Shown piece after piece: positions 8,736-17,245 of a DNA stretch of 64,000 nucleotides (position 1 is its first letter; every line of letters starts with the position of its first letter). The translations under genes and the position numbers were made by a program. Under the pieces are notes generated by a model. That model was given only the letters and a program-made list of their open reading frames with translations. It was not told the DNA's origin and ran no database searches. Source of the DNA: Lysinibacillus xylanilyticus (GTDB lineage: Bacteria > Bacillota > Bacilli > Bacillales_A > Planococcaceae); NCBI RefSeq assembly GCF_001708185.1, contig NZ_MDDN01000017.1, forward strand, positions 1-64,000, in the 5' to 3' direction.

Positions 8736-9913
8736 GGCTTCATCACCTCCGTGAACAAATGGTAATAATCTATTGGATTTACATACACAACTCGAATTTG
8801 CTTATAACGCTTTACTAGCTCTGATTGCATAGGTGGCTGCTCCGCGACTACAAAACAAATACAGCTTTTTACCCTAGTGGCAAGAGTATGAAGTAATTCA
8901 TCTGATACTTCACTCGTAACATACAGTAATGTTGCGACATGCTTAAAGGCATGTTGATCTCGTAAATGGAATTTGACAGTCTCCGCAGGTTTTAAAGCAG
9001 CTAAATGATGCATTACTTGATCTAGCTGCTTATTACCTTGAATAATCGGAAACACCTTCGTTTGAGCACCGGCTGAAACAAATGAAATATCTCCACGTTC
9101 TTCAACAATTGTTTGTAACATCGATGCCACAAGCTCAATTTTTTCTTCAAATAACGGAGTCTTTTCGGCATGGAGTACCAACATTAACTCCTGTGATTGA
9201 CGATCTTCAAATTCCTTAGATTGCAATGTTTGCGTTTTCGCAAATGATTTCCAGTGAATCCATGAAAAACGGTCTCCTGGAACATATTCACGTAAGCCAA
9301 CAGCCATAGAAGTATCCTTAACAATCGAATAAGGTGACATCATTGTACCAACATCAAATTTTGTTTGAAGTGCAGCATACTTCATCTCTCGTACTCTCGG
9401 ATAAATTAAAATGACTTGTTCCTTTTCCACTACAACTTTCTTTTTTGCCCAGCCAAAAAAATCACAGAAAACAATAGTAACACCTAAGTAACGATGCTCG
9501 CCACGGGGCATATTTTCCAGTACGTAATTCCAACTAAATTTCTTCCTGAAGCCTACAAACTTAATGGCATTTGTTCCTTGCACTTTCGATTGAACAAGGG
9601 CTTCACTGTTTACAAGTTCCTCCATCAGCATATAAACAAACGGAAAGCGCGTTTTTCGTTCTACCGTAATTGTAACTTTAGCAGATTGTCCACTCTCAAT
9701 ATGAGAAGGCTCAATTTTGCGTTCCACAAGTAAAATATCTTCTTTTACTAGTAAGAAAATAAATGCATATAACAAAAACGGACTAACCGTAAAAAATACA
9801 AACCAGCTGACAAACCCACCTTGGAACATGGCATAACAAAACGTTATGATCATTAACAAAGACACTAATAAGAAATGTTTACTTTTCTCTATAAAAGTTC
9901 GCCATTTCATCAT
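8732..9913 (-). CDS. yeaD: DUF58 membrane protein (YeaD family)
   Basis: The 393-residue product has two close membrane helices near residues 12-55 and then a soluble part carrying the DUF58 signature GDRFSWIHWKSFAKT (about 218-232). The C-terminal region resembles the von Willebrand A-like fold usual for DUF58 partners of MoxR ATPases. It starts at ATG overlapping the end of the MoxR gene by four bases and itself overlaps yebA, showing translational coupling. Its role is probably to link the ATPase to the membrane transglutaminase-like protein. This is a family-based inference. Confidence 0.9.
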   Translation of the reverse strand: MMKWRTFIEKSKHFLLVSLLMIITFCYAMFQGGFVSWFVFFTVSPFLLYAFIFLLVKEDILLVERKIEPSHIESGQSAKVTITVERKTRFPFVYMLMEELVNSEALVQSKVQGTNAIKFVGFRKKFSWNYVLENMPRGEHRYLGVTIVFCDFFGWAKKKVVVEKEQVILIYPRVREMKYAALQTKFDVGTMMSPYSIVKDTSMAVGLREYVPGDRFSWIHWKSFAKTQTLQSKEFEDRQSQELMLVLHAEKTPLFEEKIELVASMLQTIVEERGDISFVSAGAQTKVFPIIQGNKQLDQVMHHLAALKPAETVKFHLRDQHAFKHVATLLYVTSEVSDELLHTLATRVKSCICFVVAEQPPMQSELVKRYKQIRVVYVNPIDYYHLFTEVMKP

Positions 9914-10854
9914 TGCTCCGCAAACCTTTTTGTTGGCACAGGTGTTTTCGCAATAATACGCTCGATAATTTCCTCTGCCGTCACGTTATCATAACGAGCA
10001 TCTGGTTTTAATACTAAACGATGGCTAAAAACAAATGGCACTAAATATTGGACATCGTCAGGAGTAACATAATTACGCCCTTTTATAAATGCATAAGCTT
10101 GTGAGGCTTTCATTAAAGCAATTGTTGCCCGAGGGCTTACTCCTAAATGCACATAGCTATCTTCCCTTGTTTGAGTCGCTAGCTCGACCATATAATTTTT
10201 AACAGAGCCTTCAACATATACTCCCTGTACAAGCTCCTGTAATTCAATTAATTGTGCAACGGTTAACACAGATTCAATTTTTTCAATCGGCTTACCATGT
10301 TCAGCTCGACGTAGAATCTCCACTTCTTGCCCTCGTGTAGGATAGCCCATTCTTATTTTTAGTAAGAAACGATCCAGCTGTGCTTCTGGTAACGGATATG
10401 TGCCTTCATGCTCTATTGGATTTTGAGTGGCCATAACGAAAAATGGCTGGTTAATGATTAAGGTTTTACCATCAACTGTGACAGATGCTTCCTCCATCCC
10501 CTCAAGCAAAGCAGATTGTGTTTTCGGAGATGTACGATTAATTTCATCCGCTAAAATGACATCTCCCATAATCGGACCAGGTCGGAACTCAAATTCCAAC
10601 GTTTTTGGATTATAAATAGATACCCCTAAAACATCCGATGGCAATAAATCAGGTGTAAATTGAATTCTTTTAAACTGCGCATCAAAGGATTTTGCCAGTG
10701 CTCGCACCATCATTGTTTTGCCGACACCTGGTACGTCCTCAAGCAAGACATGTCCCCTTGCCAGCATGGCTACTATGCTAAGCTCCGCAACCTCTCTTTT
10801 GCCGATCATTACTTTTTCTATATTCTCTAATACATCTTGTATTTGTGAATTCAT
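9910..10854 (-). CDS. yeaC: MoxR-family AAA+ ATPase (YeaC)
   Basis: The 314-residue ATPase shows Walker A in EDVPGVGKTMMV (about 39-50), Walker B ILADEINR (about 100-107) followed by SPKTQSALLEGMEE, and sensor 1 MATQNPIEHEGTYPLPEAQLDR split across about 141-162. It is the first gene of the yeaC-yeaD-yebA operon. MoxR proteins act as chaperone-like remodelers for their DUF58/VWA partners. A normal AGGAGG-type site precedes the ATG. Length is typical. Confidence 0.93.
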   Translation of the reverse strand: MNSQIQDVLENIEKVMIGKREVAELSIVAMLARGHVLLEDVPGVGKTMMVRALAKSFDAQFKRIQFTPDLLPSDVLGVSIYNPKTLEFEFRPGPIMGDVILADEINRTSPKTQSALLEGMEEASVTVDGKTLIINQPFFVMATQNPIEHEGTYPLPEAQLDRFLLKIRMGYPTRGQEVEILRRAEHGKPIEKIESVLTVAQLIELQELVQGVYVEGSVKNYMVELATQTREDSYVHLGVSPRATIALMKASQAYAFIKGRNYVTPDDVQYLVPFVFSHRLVLKPDARYDNVTAEEIIERIIAKTPVPTKRFAEQ

Positions 10855-11009
10855 AAATCAAAAAACCTCCTATTTCACCCAGCAATTGTTTGAATTGCAT
10901 GATAACTTTCTTAAGCATAACGAAATATGTTTTATAACACAATTATATGAAGCGTGCATCTATTGCTTTATTTCCTGCAATTAATTAGTGGTAATAAAAC
11001 CTTAGCATG

Positions 11010-11048
11010 AAAAAGAAGGCTTGTCTGAATTCTCGTTCAAACAAGCCT
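11010..11048 (-). terminator. Intrinsic terminator after the nos operon
   Basis: AGGCTTGT and ACAAGCCT flank a loop, and on the minus strand the stem is followed by TCTTTTTC. It closes the operon ending with the ABC ATPase gene. Confidence 0.85.
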
Positions 11049-11082
11049 ACCTCCTAGTATAACGCCATTACCTCTCAGAATG

Positions 11083-11760
11083 TTACAGATTTAATTTTTT
11101 TAACCATAAATTCTCTAATGAAGATGAATTTTCTTGTAAAAGTATTTCCTCTAATTCACCAGAAATAAGTATGTTTCCTTCATGTAAAACTAACACATCG
11201 TCCGCTACTTCCTCCGCAAAAGCAAGCAAATGCGTGGAAAATATTACAGTACAACCCCTTGTTTTTTCTTCTAGCATCATTTTTTTTAGCTCTGCAATCC
11301 AAAACGGATCCAGACCATTAGTAGGCTCGTCTAGAATAAGCAAAGAGCCCTCACCAAGTAAGCTTTGGGCGAGGTTAAGCCGTTGACGCATCCCCTTTGA
11401 GAAATGTTTTACTCTTTGCTTTCGAACATCCCATAAAGCAACGCGTCTCAGGACATCTTCTTGTTCTTCTTTACCGATTTTCTTCAAAGAAGCAAGAAGT
11501 TGTAAAATTTCCGCTGCTGTTAACATGGACGGAAAATCCACATCATCAGGCATATATCGAATAGCTTGTGGCTTATGCCATATTATTTCTCCTGATTTTT
11601 GTTTTTCCTGACCGGTTAGCATGCGAATCAAAGTACTCTTTCCTGCACCATTTCCTCCTACAAGCGCTAAAATACGCCCTGCCTGTAAAGAAAAGGAGGC
11701 TTCTTGAAGACCTCTATTATTGTCATAGATATTCGATAATTCCTTTGCTTCTAATAGCAT
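11083..11760 (-). CDS. nosF: ABC transporter ATPase of the NosF type
   Basis: The 225-residue protein has Walker A GGNGAGKST (about 34-42), signature HFSKGMRQRLNLA (about 130) and Walker B LLILDEPTNGLD (about 151-162), with the NosF-like tail. It shares one base with the upstream permease gene, so the two are made together. With NosY and NosD it should form the transporter that helps mature a copper site, classically in nitrous oxide reductase, perhaps moving a sulfur species. On sequence alone it could be a generic ABC-2 ATPase; the neighbours decide the call. Confidence 0.8.
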   Translation of the reverse strand: MLLEAKELSNIYDNNRGLQEASFSLQAGRILALVGGNGAGKSTLIRMLTGQEKQKSGEIIWHKPQAIRYMPDDVDFPSMLTAAEILQLLASLKKIGKEEQEDVLRRVALWDVRKQRVKHFSKGMRQRLNLAQSLLGEGSLLILDEPTNGLDPFWIAELKKMMLEEKTRGCTVIFSTHLLAFAEEVADDVLVLHEGNILISGELEEILLQENSSSLENLWLKKLNL

Positions 11761-12569
11761 TATCTTCTTTCCCCTTTCTTCAAAAGTAAGCTAGCGTAAG
11801 CTAATGGACATGCTATCCAAAGTAATGTCACCGCCACGTACACAGCATAGCCTAGTGGTGACGAATAAAACTGCGTTATATCATAAAATGCTGGTCCAAG
11901 CACACTAGCCTGATCTGTAAAGATAAAGTAGCCAAAGCGTAGCCACTCTACAGGATTAATGTGCATCGCTATAATCGTCAGTTTTTGTAGAACGTGCCCC
12001 GCAACAACAGTTCCAATAGCCATTAAAGCGTAAGAGATAAGCAATAAAAAAATTGACCAAAAAACAAGTGATAACGACAGTGCATATAACCTTGTTTTCG
12101 CAAATGCTCCAACCGCAATGGCCAATGACACGAAAATGAATATACATAGCAATGTCAGGATAATGAAAATAATCGGTAAACGTACTCCACCTAAAAATCC
12201 ACCAAGCGCTAGTATAACCCCAAATGCCACTACAACGACCAATAAAAAGGCCAGCACGGATGCCATATACTTTCCTGCAATATATTGCGTACGTGTCATC
12301 GGATATGTCTTTAATAAAGAAAACCACCCTGATTCCACGTCACCAGCTACGCTCATACTTCCGATGGTTAATATAAAAAGCGGTAATAAAAACAGCAATA
12401 CATTTAAAAACGAGGCTGTTTGTCGTGTAAAGCCCTCTACATCTGGTAATGCCATTTGCTGAATCACAATGATAGCTGTAAAAACAAGTGTGAAAAGTAT
12501 ACCGACCAGTTGCATCCAACGACTTCTGAGCATTTGCTTCAATTCTAGTTTGATAAGCATACTATACAT
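11760..12569 (-). CDS. nosY: ABC-2 type permease of the NosY type
   Basis: The 269-residue membrane protein has about six helices and an ABC-2 layout: a first helix at about 18-38, a cytosolic loop with GDVESGWFSLLKTYPMTRTQY (about 75-95, usual for NosY/ABC-2 permeases), then paired helices to the C-terminus. It starts directly at the stop of the preceding nosL copy and ends on the start of nosF, which indicates coupled translation. It is expected to pair with NosF and pass its cargo to NosD outside the membrane. Confidence 0.8.
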   Translation of the reverse strand: MYSMLIKLELKQMLRSRWMQLVGILFTLVFTAIIVIQQMALPDVEGFTRQTASFLNVLLFLLPLFILTIGSMSVAGDVESGWFSLLKTYPMTRTQYIAGKYMASVLAFLLVVVVAFGVILALGGFLGGVRLPIIFIILTLLCIFIFVSLAIAVGAFAKTRLYALSLSLVFWSIFLLLISYALMAIGTVVAGHVLQKLTIIAMHINPVEWLRFGYFIFTDQASVLGPAFYDITQFYSSPLGYAVYVAVTLLWIACPLAYASLLLKKGERR

Positions 12570-13021
12570 TACTCATGGATCCCCCATTTAAAATCGTGTA
12601 AATCCTTATAAGTAAGTAGCTGACCATCCCCCTCTGTAGACATCCACTCCTGTGCTGCTCCCTTCGTATCGAATGCAACTACCCCATAATTCATCGGTGT
12701 CCAATAATCCTTGTTGTACACATATACCGCTTCAAAAACGTCAATCCATTCATCTTTTGCTGCATCTTTTATATAGGCAGCTCCAATCTCATCTTCTCCA
12801 TTCGCTTCTATATATTCCATAAGACAGCCAATGTCATCGAAAATTTCATAATCACCATTCTTCAACGCAATCTGACCAGCATATGCATTATGAACTATAC
12901 TCATATTGCAAATTTTACAAACATCAGTTTCACTAACTATTTCACGAGGTTCATATGTTTTTTCACTACAACCTATCAACATAACGCAACATAGCATTAC
13001 AATCATCATCCATTTTTTCAT
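12569..13021 (-). CDS. nosL: NosL-like copper lipoprotein, second copy
   Basis: I place the start at the ATG at 13021, which overlaps the nosD stop as ATGA and has AGAGG eleven bases upstream; a longer upstream reading lacks a good site. The 150-residue product has a lipoprotein signal ending LIGC, the CKICNM cysteine-methionine motif typical of copper-binding NosL, and EIFDDIGCLMEY, also conserved in NosL. It should be a membrane-anchored copper chaperone facing outwards. It is the middle gene of the nosL-nosD-nosL-nosY-nosF series, and the window therefore holds two divergent NosL copies in one operon. Confidence 0.85.
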   Translation of the reverse strand: MKKWMMIVMLCCVMLIGCSEKTYEPREIVSETDVCKICNMSIVHNAYAGQIALKNGDYEIFDDIGCLMEYIEANGEDEIGAAYIKDAAKDEWIDVFEAVYVYNKDYWTPMNYGVVAFDTKGAAQEWMSTEGDGQLLTYKDLHDFKWGIHE

Positions 13022-14292
13022 TCTGTTATTCCTCTTTTCCATAGCCATAAACTACTTAAAATTAAGGATAAACCTAATAGCATTTGCACGACATTTACCT
13101 TATTCTTTTCTTTCGTACCCTCCGCAGCCAATCTCGGAGTATGATCAACGAGCATATTCTTTTCAGTTTTGTTAATTTGCTGATCAAGTGATGTCAGCAG
13201 AATGACACTTGGAGATTCTACAAAATATTGGTAAACAGGCTGACGTACCATCCATTGACCAAAGCTTGACACTGCCACGTACGGTACATCACCGAGACCA
13301 TTGTCTTCTAAATCAATTCCCGAATAATCATCATAATAATTGCTTTCTAGTTTAAAGCCTTGCTTATCGGAGCGAGCAGTTAAAATATTACCTGTAAAGT
13401 TATTATTACTAGCTTTCGTGTCGTCACTCACCTTCGTGCCCTCAAGAGCTGTTTGGTTCATCTGAAAATCATTCGTTTCAATGTGAACATTTGAACTTTT
13501 CTGCAATGCTACACCAGTTCGATTATTCTTGATGGTGTTATGCTTAATTTTTGCTTGCTGTACATCGTAGAGGAGCATACCGTAGCCATTAAAATCAACA
13601 TGATTTTCTACTGTATTGCTTTCAAGGTGGATGTCTGTTGTCATCATAACCATAAGACCCGTGACATTATGATGGTATGTATTCAAAAGTGCTTCAGCAT
13701 CACTCGTATACATAAAATGCGTACCGTAACGACTGTTCGTAACCTTATTTCGTTGGACTACGATACGCTTTACATCCTCTACATAAATTCCATCCTGCAC
13801 TTGCTCAATAGTATTGTTCTCGATTATGATGTTCTCACTCTTAAAAACAGCCAACCCATTACCTTTTCTTGAATAATGCCCCACATTACCGGTCACATTA
13901 ACTTCATGTATACGTACATTTTTAGAACGTTGTATATGAACGCCGGAATGAAAATCTTTAATTTGTAATTTATGTAGCTCAAGTCCATCTACATTACTAG
14001 CAACAATCGCTTTGTTTTTTCCTGATAAATTTATATTTTCCACAGTTATATTGGCAGTATTTTCAATTCGAAGTGCCGGCTCGTTTTTTTCTGCAATTAG
14101 TTCAGTTCCCTCTTCACCTTTTAACATTATCGGTTTTGTCACGATGAAATTGCCATGGTAACGACCAGCAGGAATATGTACAACCTCTCCAGGTTTGGCT
14201 GCATCAATTGCATGCTGTACATCGAAATCTGCGTACACCGTCTGGCTTATGAATAGAAAAAACAATAAGGCAAACCCTATTTTTTTCACCAA
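13018..14292 (-). CDS. nosD: NosD-like parallel beta-helix protein
   Basis: The 424-residue product has a signal peptide (to about YADF, residue 22), many right-handed beta-helix repeats with asparagine ladders (ENINLSGKN, NVRIHEVNVTGN, NIIIENNTIE) from about 60 to 300, and a C-terminal membrane helix near 405-420. This is the NosD layout, though an extracytoplasmic anchor at the C-terminus is extra to the Gram-negative form. The start is TTG or the next GTG, behind GGGAGG. It should be the exterior partner of NosFY in copper-site maturation. Confidence 0.85.
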   Translation of the reverse strand: MVKKIGFALLFFLFISQTVYADFDVQHAIDAAKPGEVVHIPAGRYHGNFIVTKPIMLKGEEGTELIAEKNEPALRIENTANITVENINLSGKNKAIVASNVDGLELHKLQIKDFHSGVHIQRSKNVRIHEVNVTGNVGHYSRKGNGLAVFKSENIIIENNTIEQVQDGIYVEDVKRIVVQRNKVTNSRYGTHFMYTSDAEALLNTYHHNVTGLMVMMTTDIHLESNTVENHVDFNGYGMLLYDVQQAKIKHNTIKNNRTGVALQKSSNVHIETNDFQMNQTALEGTKVSDDTKASNNNFTGNILTARSDKQGFKLESNYYDDYSGIDLEDNGLGDVPYVAVSSFGQWMVRQPVYQYFVESPSVILLTSLDQQINKTEKNMLVDHTPRLAAEGTKEKNKVNVVQMLLGLSLILSSLWLWKRGITE

Positions 14293-14350
14293 TCCCTTAC
14301 CTCCCAGTTCAGCACGAAAAGACTAGAGGAATTCCCCCTAGTCCATTCGA

Positions 14351-14989
14351 TTAATGACCTTGACCATCATGATTCTTCTCTTCCATATGCATAGAGTCAG
14401 ATTCACCTTTGGCTTCTTTTTCAGCTTTTTCTTTCATTTTCTTGTTACGACGCTCTAATGCATCGTCTTTAATTTTTTGTAATTCTTCTACATGTGCAGT
14501 TGGATTGTCAGCTATATATTTGTCAGCATCAGCTTTATCATTGAAATAAACATATCCCCAATTCATCGGAGATTTTAGGTCTGTTTTGACGATCGTTGCA
14601 TCATCAACTTTTACCCAATCTTTTGTATTAAAATCACGTACAAATTTTTCGTTCTTTTCATTATTTGCAACCTCAGCATTTACTAAACAGCCGATGTCAT
14701 CATAAAAGGCAATTGTTCCATCCTCTTTAATTGCTTGAGTAGAAAATTCACCCATCTCTTCGTCCTTCATATATACTTTCATATTACACATTTCACACAT
14801 CGTATCTTCTTTCGGCTCTTGTAAACGTGAATCAGCTACAGAAGTTTCTTTTTCAGACTTATCCTTTGCTTCTGCTTCAGTCGCCGCAACATCTTGCTTA
14901 GATTCTTCTTCCTTAACTTTCTCTTTTTCCGTACCACAAGCCGCGAGTAATAGTAATACCGCTAGTACAGGTAACCATAATTTTTTCAC
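14351..14989 (-). CDS. nosL: NosL-like copper lipoprotein, first copy
   Basis: I start this gene at GTG 14989, behind GGGGGAAG; an upstream ATG lacks a site and would hide the signal peptide. The 212-residue lipoprotein has the lipobox LLAACG, a lysine/glutamate-rich linker, then MCEMCNMKVYMKD and FYDDIGCLVNAE, which match NosL, and a C-terminal tail rich in K, E, H and M ending near HMEEKNHDGQGH that may bind metal. It opens the operon and is separated from nosD by 58 bases. A hairpin terminator-like structure lies 210 bases upstream. Confidence 0.85.
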   Translation of the reverse strand: MKKLWLPVLAVLLLLAACGTEKEKVKEEESKQDVAATEAEAKDKSEKETSVADSRLQEPKEDTMCEMCNMKVYMKDEEMGEFSTQAIKEDGTIAFYDDIGCLVNAEVANNEKNEKFVRDFNTKDWVKVDDATIVKTDLKSPMNWGYVYFNDKADADKYIADNPTAHVEELQKIKDDALERRNKKMKEKAEKEAKGESDSMHMEEKNHDGQGH

Positions 14990-15202
14990 AACTACTTCCC
15001 CCAATTTCTTTTTTCTGTTCCTACTAAACACTTTACAGGTAAGTTGTGAAATAAGTTAAAAATAACTGTGAAGCATTGGAAAAATTATCTTGAATATTCA
15101 TTGAACATCTCGATTTCAAATATTTTGAATATAAAATATATCATTTCCATTTTTTCGATAGCTAACAGGGTGATTCTATTTCCATCTAACTTTCCCCAAA
15201 GG
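14990..15202. other. Upstream region of the nos operon
   Basis: AT-rich DNA ahead of the first nosL gene that must hold its promoter unless the operon is read from further upstream. I see no convincing FNR or copper-regulator palindrome. A plus-strand open frame across it has no ribosome-binding site. Confidence 0.4.
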
Positions 15203-15238
15203 AAAAAAACTCTCTACATTAAGAATGACATAGAGAGT
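15203..15238 (-). terminator. Intrinsic terminator or leader attenuator before nosL
   Basis: On the minus strand ACTCTCTA and TAGAGAGT form a stem followed by TTTTTTT. It may end transcription from the small gene at 15776-16093 or act as an attenuator in a long nos leader. Confidence 0.75.
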
Positions 15239-15254
15239 CTCATAGTATTGAAAA

Positions 15255-15310
15255 ACAAAATCCTCAAAGGAATCTTTGTAAATGTTGGCGCTTTAAATGG
15301 AGTGATTTCC
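15255..15310. repeat. Dispersed intergenic repeat, end segment
   Basis: AATCTTTGTAAATGTTGGCGC followed by TTTAAATGGAGTGATTTCCG is closely matched at 46230-46275 in the same orientation and at about 52615-52665 inverted. All copies are intergenic. Confidence 0.7.
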
Positions 15311-15419
15311 GTTTCAGGTACTCACTTTTCTGTGAGCAAGCGTACAGAAATATTTGTTGGAGAAGTTTCGTTGAATATATTAAAGTGACATACCAGAAGA
15401 TACATATTATGTGAAGAGG

Positions 15420-15725
15420 TTGATCGGAGTAGAGGCCGGGCGACTCCTTGGGGATTAGCGATAGAGGAACGAAGGTTAAAAACATCACGTCCTGTGATAA
15501 CGCCTTCGTGACCAACATCGTGCTGTTGCTGTCGCTACGCTTTCGCACAAACAAAACCCTCTGCTGTCGCTTCGCTTTCGCGCAAAAAACATCTGTTGGC
15601 CCAAGCGGCTCATCGGACGCCCCTAGGAAGCTTTGCTCTGTGCGAAAGTGCAACGACAGCAACAACAAAGCGCACTGCCGGAACGGGAATCAACCCCTCG
15701 TTTTGCCAAAGAGCCATACTTTATT
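15420..15725. repeat. Dispersed intergenic repeat, long composite copy
   Basis: The segment begins GGTTGATCGGAGTAG and ends GGAACGGGAATCAACC, like a degraded inverted pair, then CTCGTTTTGCCAAAGAGCC. Inside are two tandem copies of a TGTCGCTACGCTTTCGCAC / TGTCGCTTCGCTTTCGCGC unit. The tail matches 46345-46385. Several open frames cross it on both strands, but they follow the repeat and are not genes. Confidence 0.75.
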
Positions 15726-15775
15726 TAATAGAAAACCCTTTATACTATTGACATAAAAGTTTCATTTACGATCGG

Positions 15776-16093
15776 TTATACAGAAGAGCGGTAACTATTG
15801 AGAAGCTTCTTTTGCTTGCTGACAAGACTTAGCTTAACGGCAGTTTCATTTAATTCATTGCGTATTTGTAAATCGTATGTGCCGTCCAAAAAACTAGCCT
15901 CTATTTTATTTGAGCGTTGTTGAAGTTGTTTAGTGTTGTCCGTACTCTTCTTATCTTTATTTTTTTGCATACTCTTTTTAAACTGTTGTTTCGGATTTTG
16001 TCCAAAATTGTGGCTTATATCCCCTGCATGTAAATACTGTTGCTCGTTCCGAAATATACTACTTGTCGTCGCACTTACTCTAGAAGTCCTCAT
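15776..16093 (-). CDS. Small hydrophilic protein of unknown function
   Basis: This 105-residue reading has a strong AAAGGAGGG site nine bases before ATG, which is the main reason to accept it. The product is basic and polar (QQFKKSMQKNKDKKSTDN around 37-55), with no signal peptide, membrane helix or motif I recognise. The final third, SFLDGTYDLQIRNELNETAV and onward, looks like a short folded module. It lies between dispersed repeats and the nadE terminator, and is probably its own unit. I cannot assign a function. Confidence 0.6.
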   Translation of the reverse strand: MRTSRVSATTSSIFRNEQQYLHAGDISHNFGQNPKQQFKKSMQKNKDKKSTDNTKQLQQRSNKIEASFLDGTYDLQIRNELNETAVKLSLVSKQKKLLNSYRSSV

Positions 16094-16183
16094 AAATAAT
16101 TACCCTCCTTTACTTTTTATCAACTCTATAGGTATTTGTATCGACATTATATGCGAAAAATTAACAGTGTAGAACCAAATTAT

Positions 16184-16249
16184 AAAAAAAAAGGAGAAAA
16201 GGGCTATACGAAAAAGTAATAATCACTTTTTCTTATAACTCTTTTCCCA
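16184..16249 (-). terminator. Intrinsic terminator after nadE
   Basis: A long imperfect stem on the minus strand runs from GGGAAAAGAG to CCCTTTTCTCC, with GAAAAAGT/ACTTTTTC near the loop, followed by TTTTTTTT. It lies beyond a palindromic repeat. Confidence 0.85.
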
Positions 16250-16275
16250 GATTTGACTCATCTTCATAATGTGGG

Positions 16276-16334
16276 GTTGATTTCCGTTCAGACTGGCGCT
16301 TTCCTAGGAGCGTCCGACCGGAATGGAAATCAAC
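16276..16334. repeat. Palindromic intergenic repeat, diverged copy
   Basis: Arms GTTGATTTCCGTTC and GGAATGGAAATCAAC enclose a centre with GGCGCTTTCC and AGCGTCC. The arms match those of the perfect copy at 52396-52457 with several substitutions. In RNA it forms a hairpin in the nadE 3' region. Confidence 0.8.
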
Positions 16335-16399
16335 TTATATACATGACGTACTTTTTAACAAATCATTGCCAACTATTGGCGATGGCCCTCAAATATATA

Positions 16400-17224
16400 T
16401 CACTTCCAAAAATCATCAAATATTGTAATTGGCATATGACGTTTATGTTGAGAACGTAAATAATGCCCTTCTAATGTTTTACGAGCTTCTTCAGGGATCT
16501 CCTTCCCTTCTAAATAATCATCAATCTGGTCATATGTCAGACCAAGTGCTGCTTCGTCTGGTAAAGAAGGGCGATTTTCCTCTAAATCCGCAGTTGGTAC
16601 CTTTAAATAAAGATGCTCTGGGCAATTAAGCGCAGTTAATATTTGTTTACCCTGACGCTTGTTAAGACGGAAGATTGGCATTAAATCCGCTCCACCATCA
16701 CCAAACTTAGTGTAAAAACCTGTAATTGCTTCTGCAGCATGATCTGTCCCAAGCACAACAGCATTATTCATAGCAGCAATAGCATATTGCACCTTCATTC
16801 GCTCGCGTGCCTTTTCATTTCCTTTTACAAAATCACTTACCTCAATACCTGCATTAGCTAATGACTGTATACTAGCATCGACGGCATTTTTAATATTTAC
16901 TGTGAAGGTTTTCGTAGGTTTAATATAATCAATGGCATCCTGACAGTCCTTTTCATCAGCCTGCACACCATATGGTAAGCGGACAGCCCAAAATGAATAC
17001 TCTGCTTCTCCGACCTCGGCATTTAACTCATCAACTGCGAGCTGCGCTAGTTTGCCAGTTAATGTTGAATCTTGTCCACCCGATATCCCGAGAACAAATC
17101 CTTTTACAAAGCTGTAACGCTGAGCATATTCCTTTAAAAAATCAATAGATTTGCGTATTTCTTCCTGCACATTAATAGTAGGTAATACACGTAATTCCTT
17201 AATGATTTCTTGCTGTAATGTCAT
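16400..17224 (-). CDS. nadE: Ammonia-dependent NAD+ synthetase
   Basis: The 274-residue protein matches the full length of the small, ammonia-using NadE. It shows the PP-loop [16 protein letters not shown] (about 44-59), the NaAD-contact segment [16 protein letters not shown] (about 208-223), and [20 protein letters not shown] (about 158-177). It makes NAD+ from deamido-NAD+ and ATP in the cytosol, the last step of both synthesis and nicotinate salvage. It follows pncB by 21 bases, so both nicotinate salvage steps visible here are co-expressed. There is no glutaminase domain. Confidence 0.97.
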   Translation of the reverse strand: MTLQQEIIKELRVLPTINVQEEIRKSIDFLKEYAQRYSFVKGFVLGISGGQDSTLTGKLAQLAVDELNAEVGEAEYSFWAVRLPYGVQADEKDCQDAIDYIKPTKTFTVNIKNAVDASIQSLANAGIEVSDFVKGNEKARERMKVQYAIAAMNNAVVLGTDHAAEAITGFYTKFGDGGADLMPIFRLNKRQGKQILTALNCPEHLYLKVPTADLEENRPSLPDEAALGLTYDQIDDYLEGKEIPEEARKTLEGHYLRSQHKRHMPITIFDDFWK

Positions 17225-17245
17225 TTTGCTTTCACTCCTTACGTT

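Noticed and set aside
11956-12327. A second minus-strand frame inside nosY
   Set aside because: It is out of frame with nosY, has no ribosome site, and nosY itself is well supported by coupling and domain pattern.
15068-15388. A 106-codon plus-strand open frame in the gap before the nos operon
   Set aside because: It has no ribosome-binding site, low-complexity I/N/S-rich content, and its last part runs across the dispersed repeat.
15264-15756. Open frames on both strands across the 15.3-15.8 kb repeat
   Set aside because: They follow repeat sequence, have no ribosome sites, and the products show no domain; similar frames can be read in the other repeat copies.
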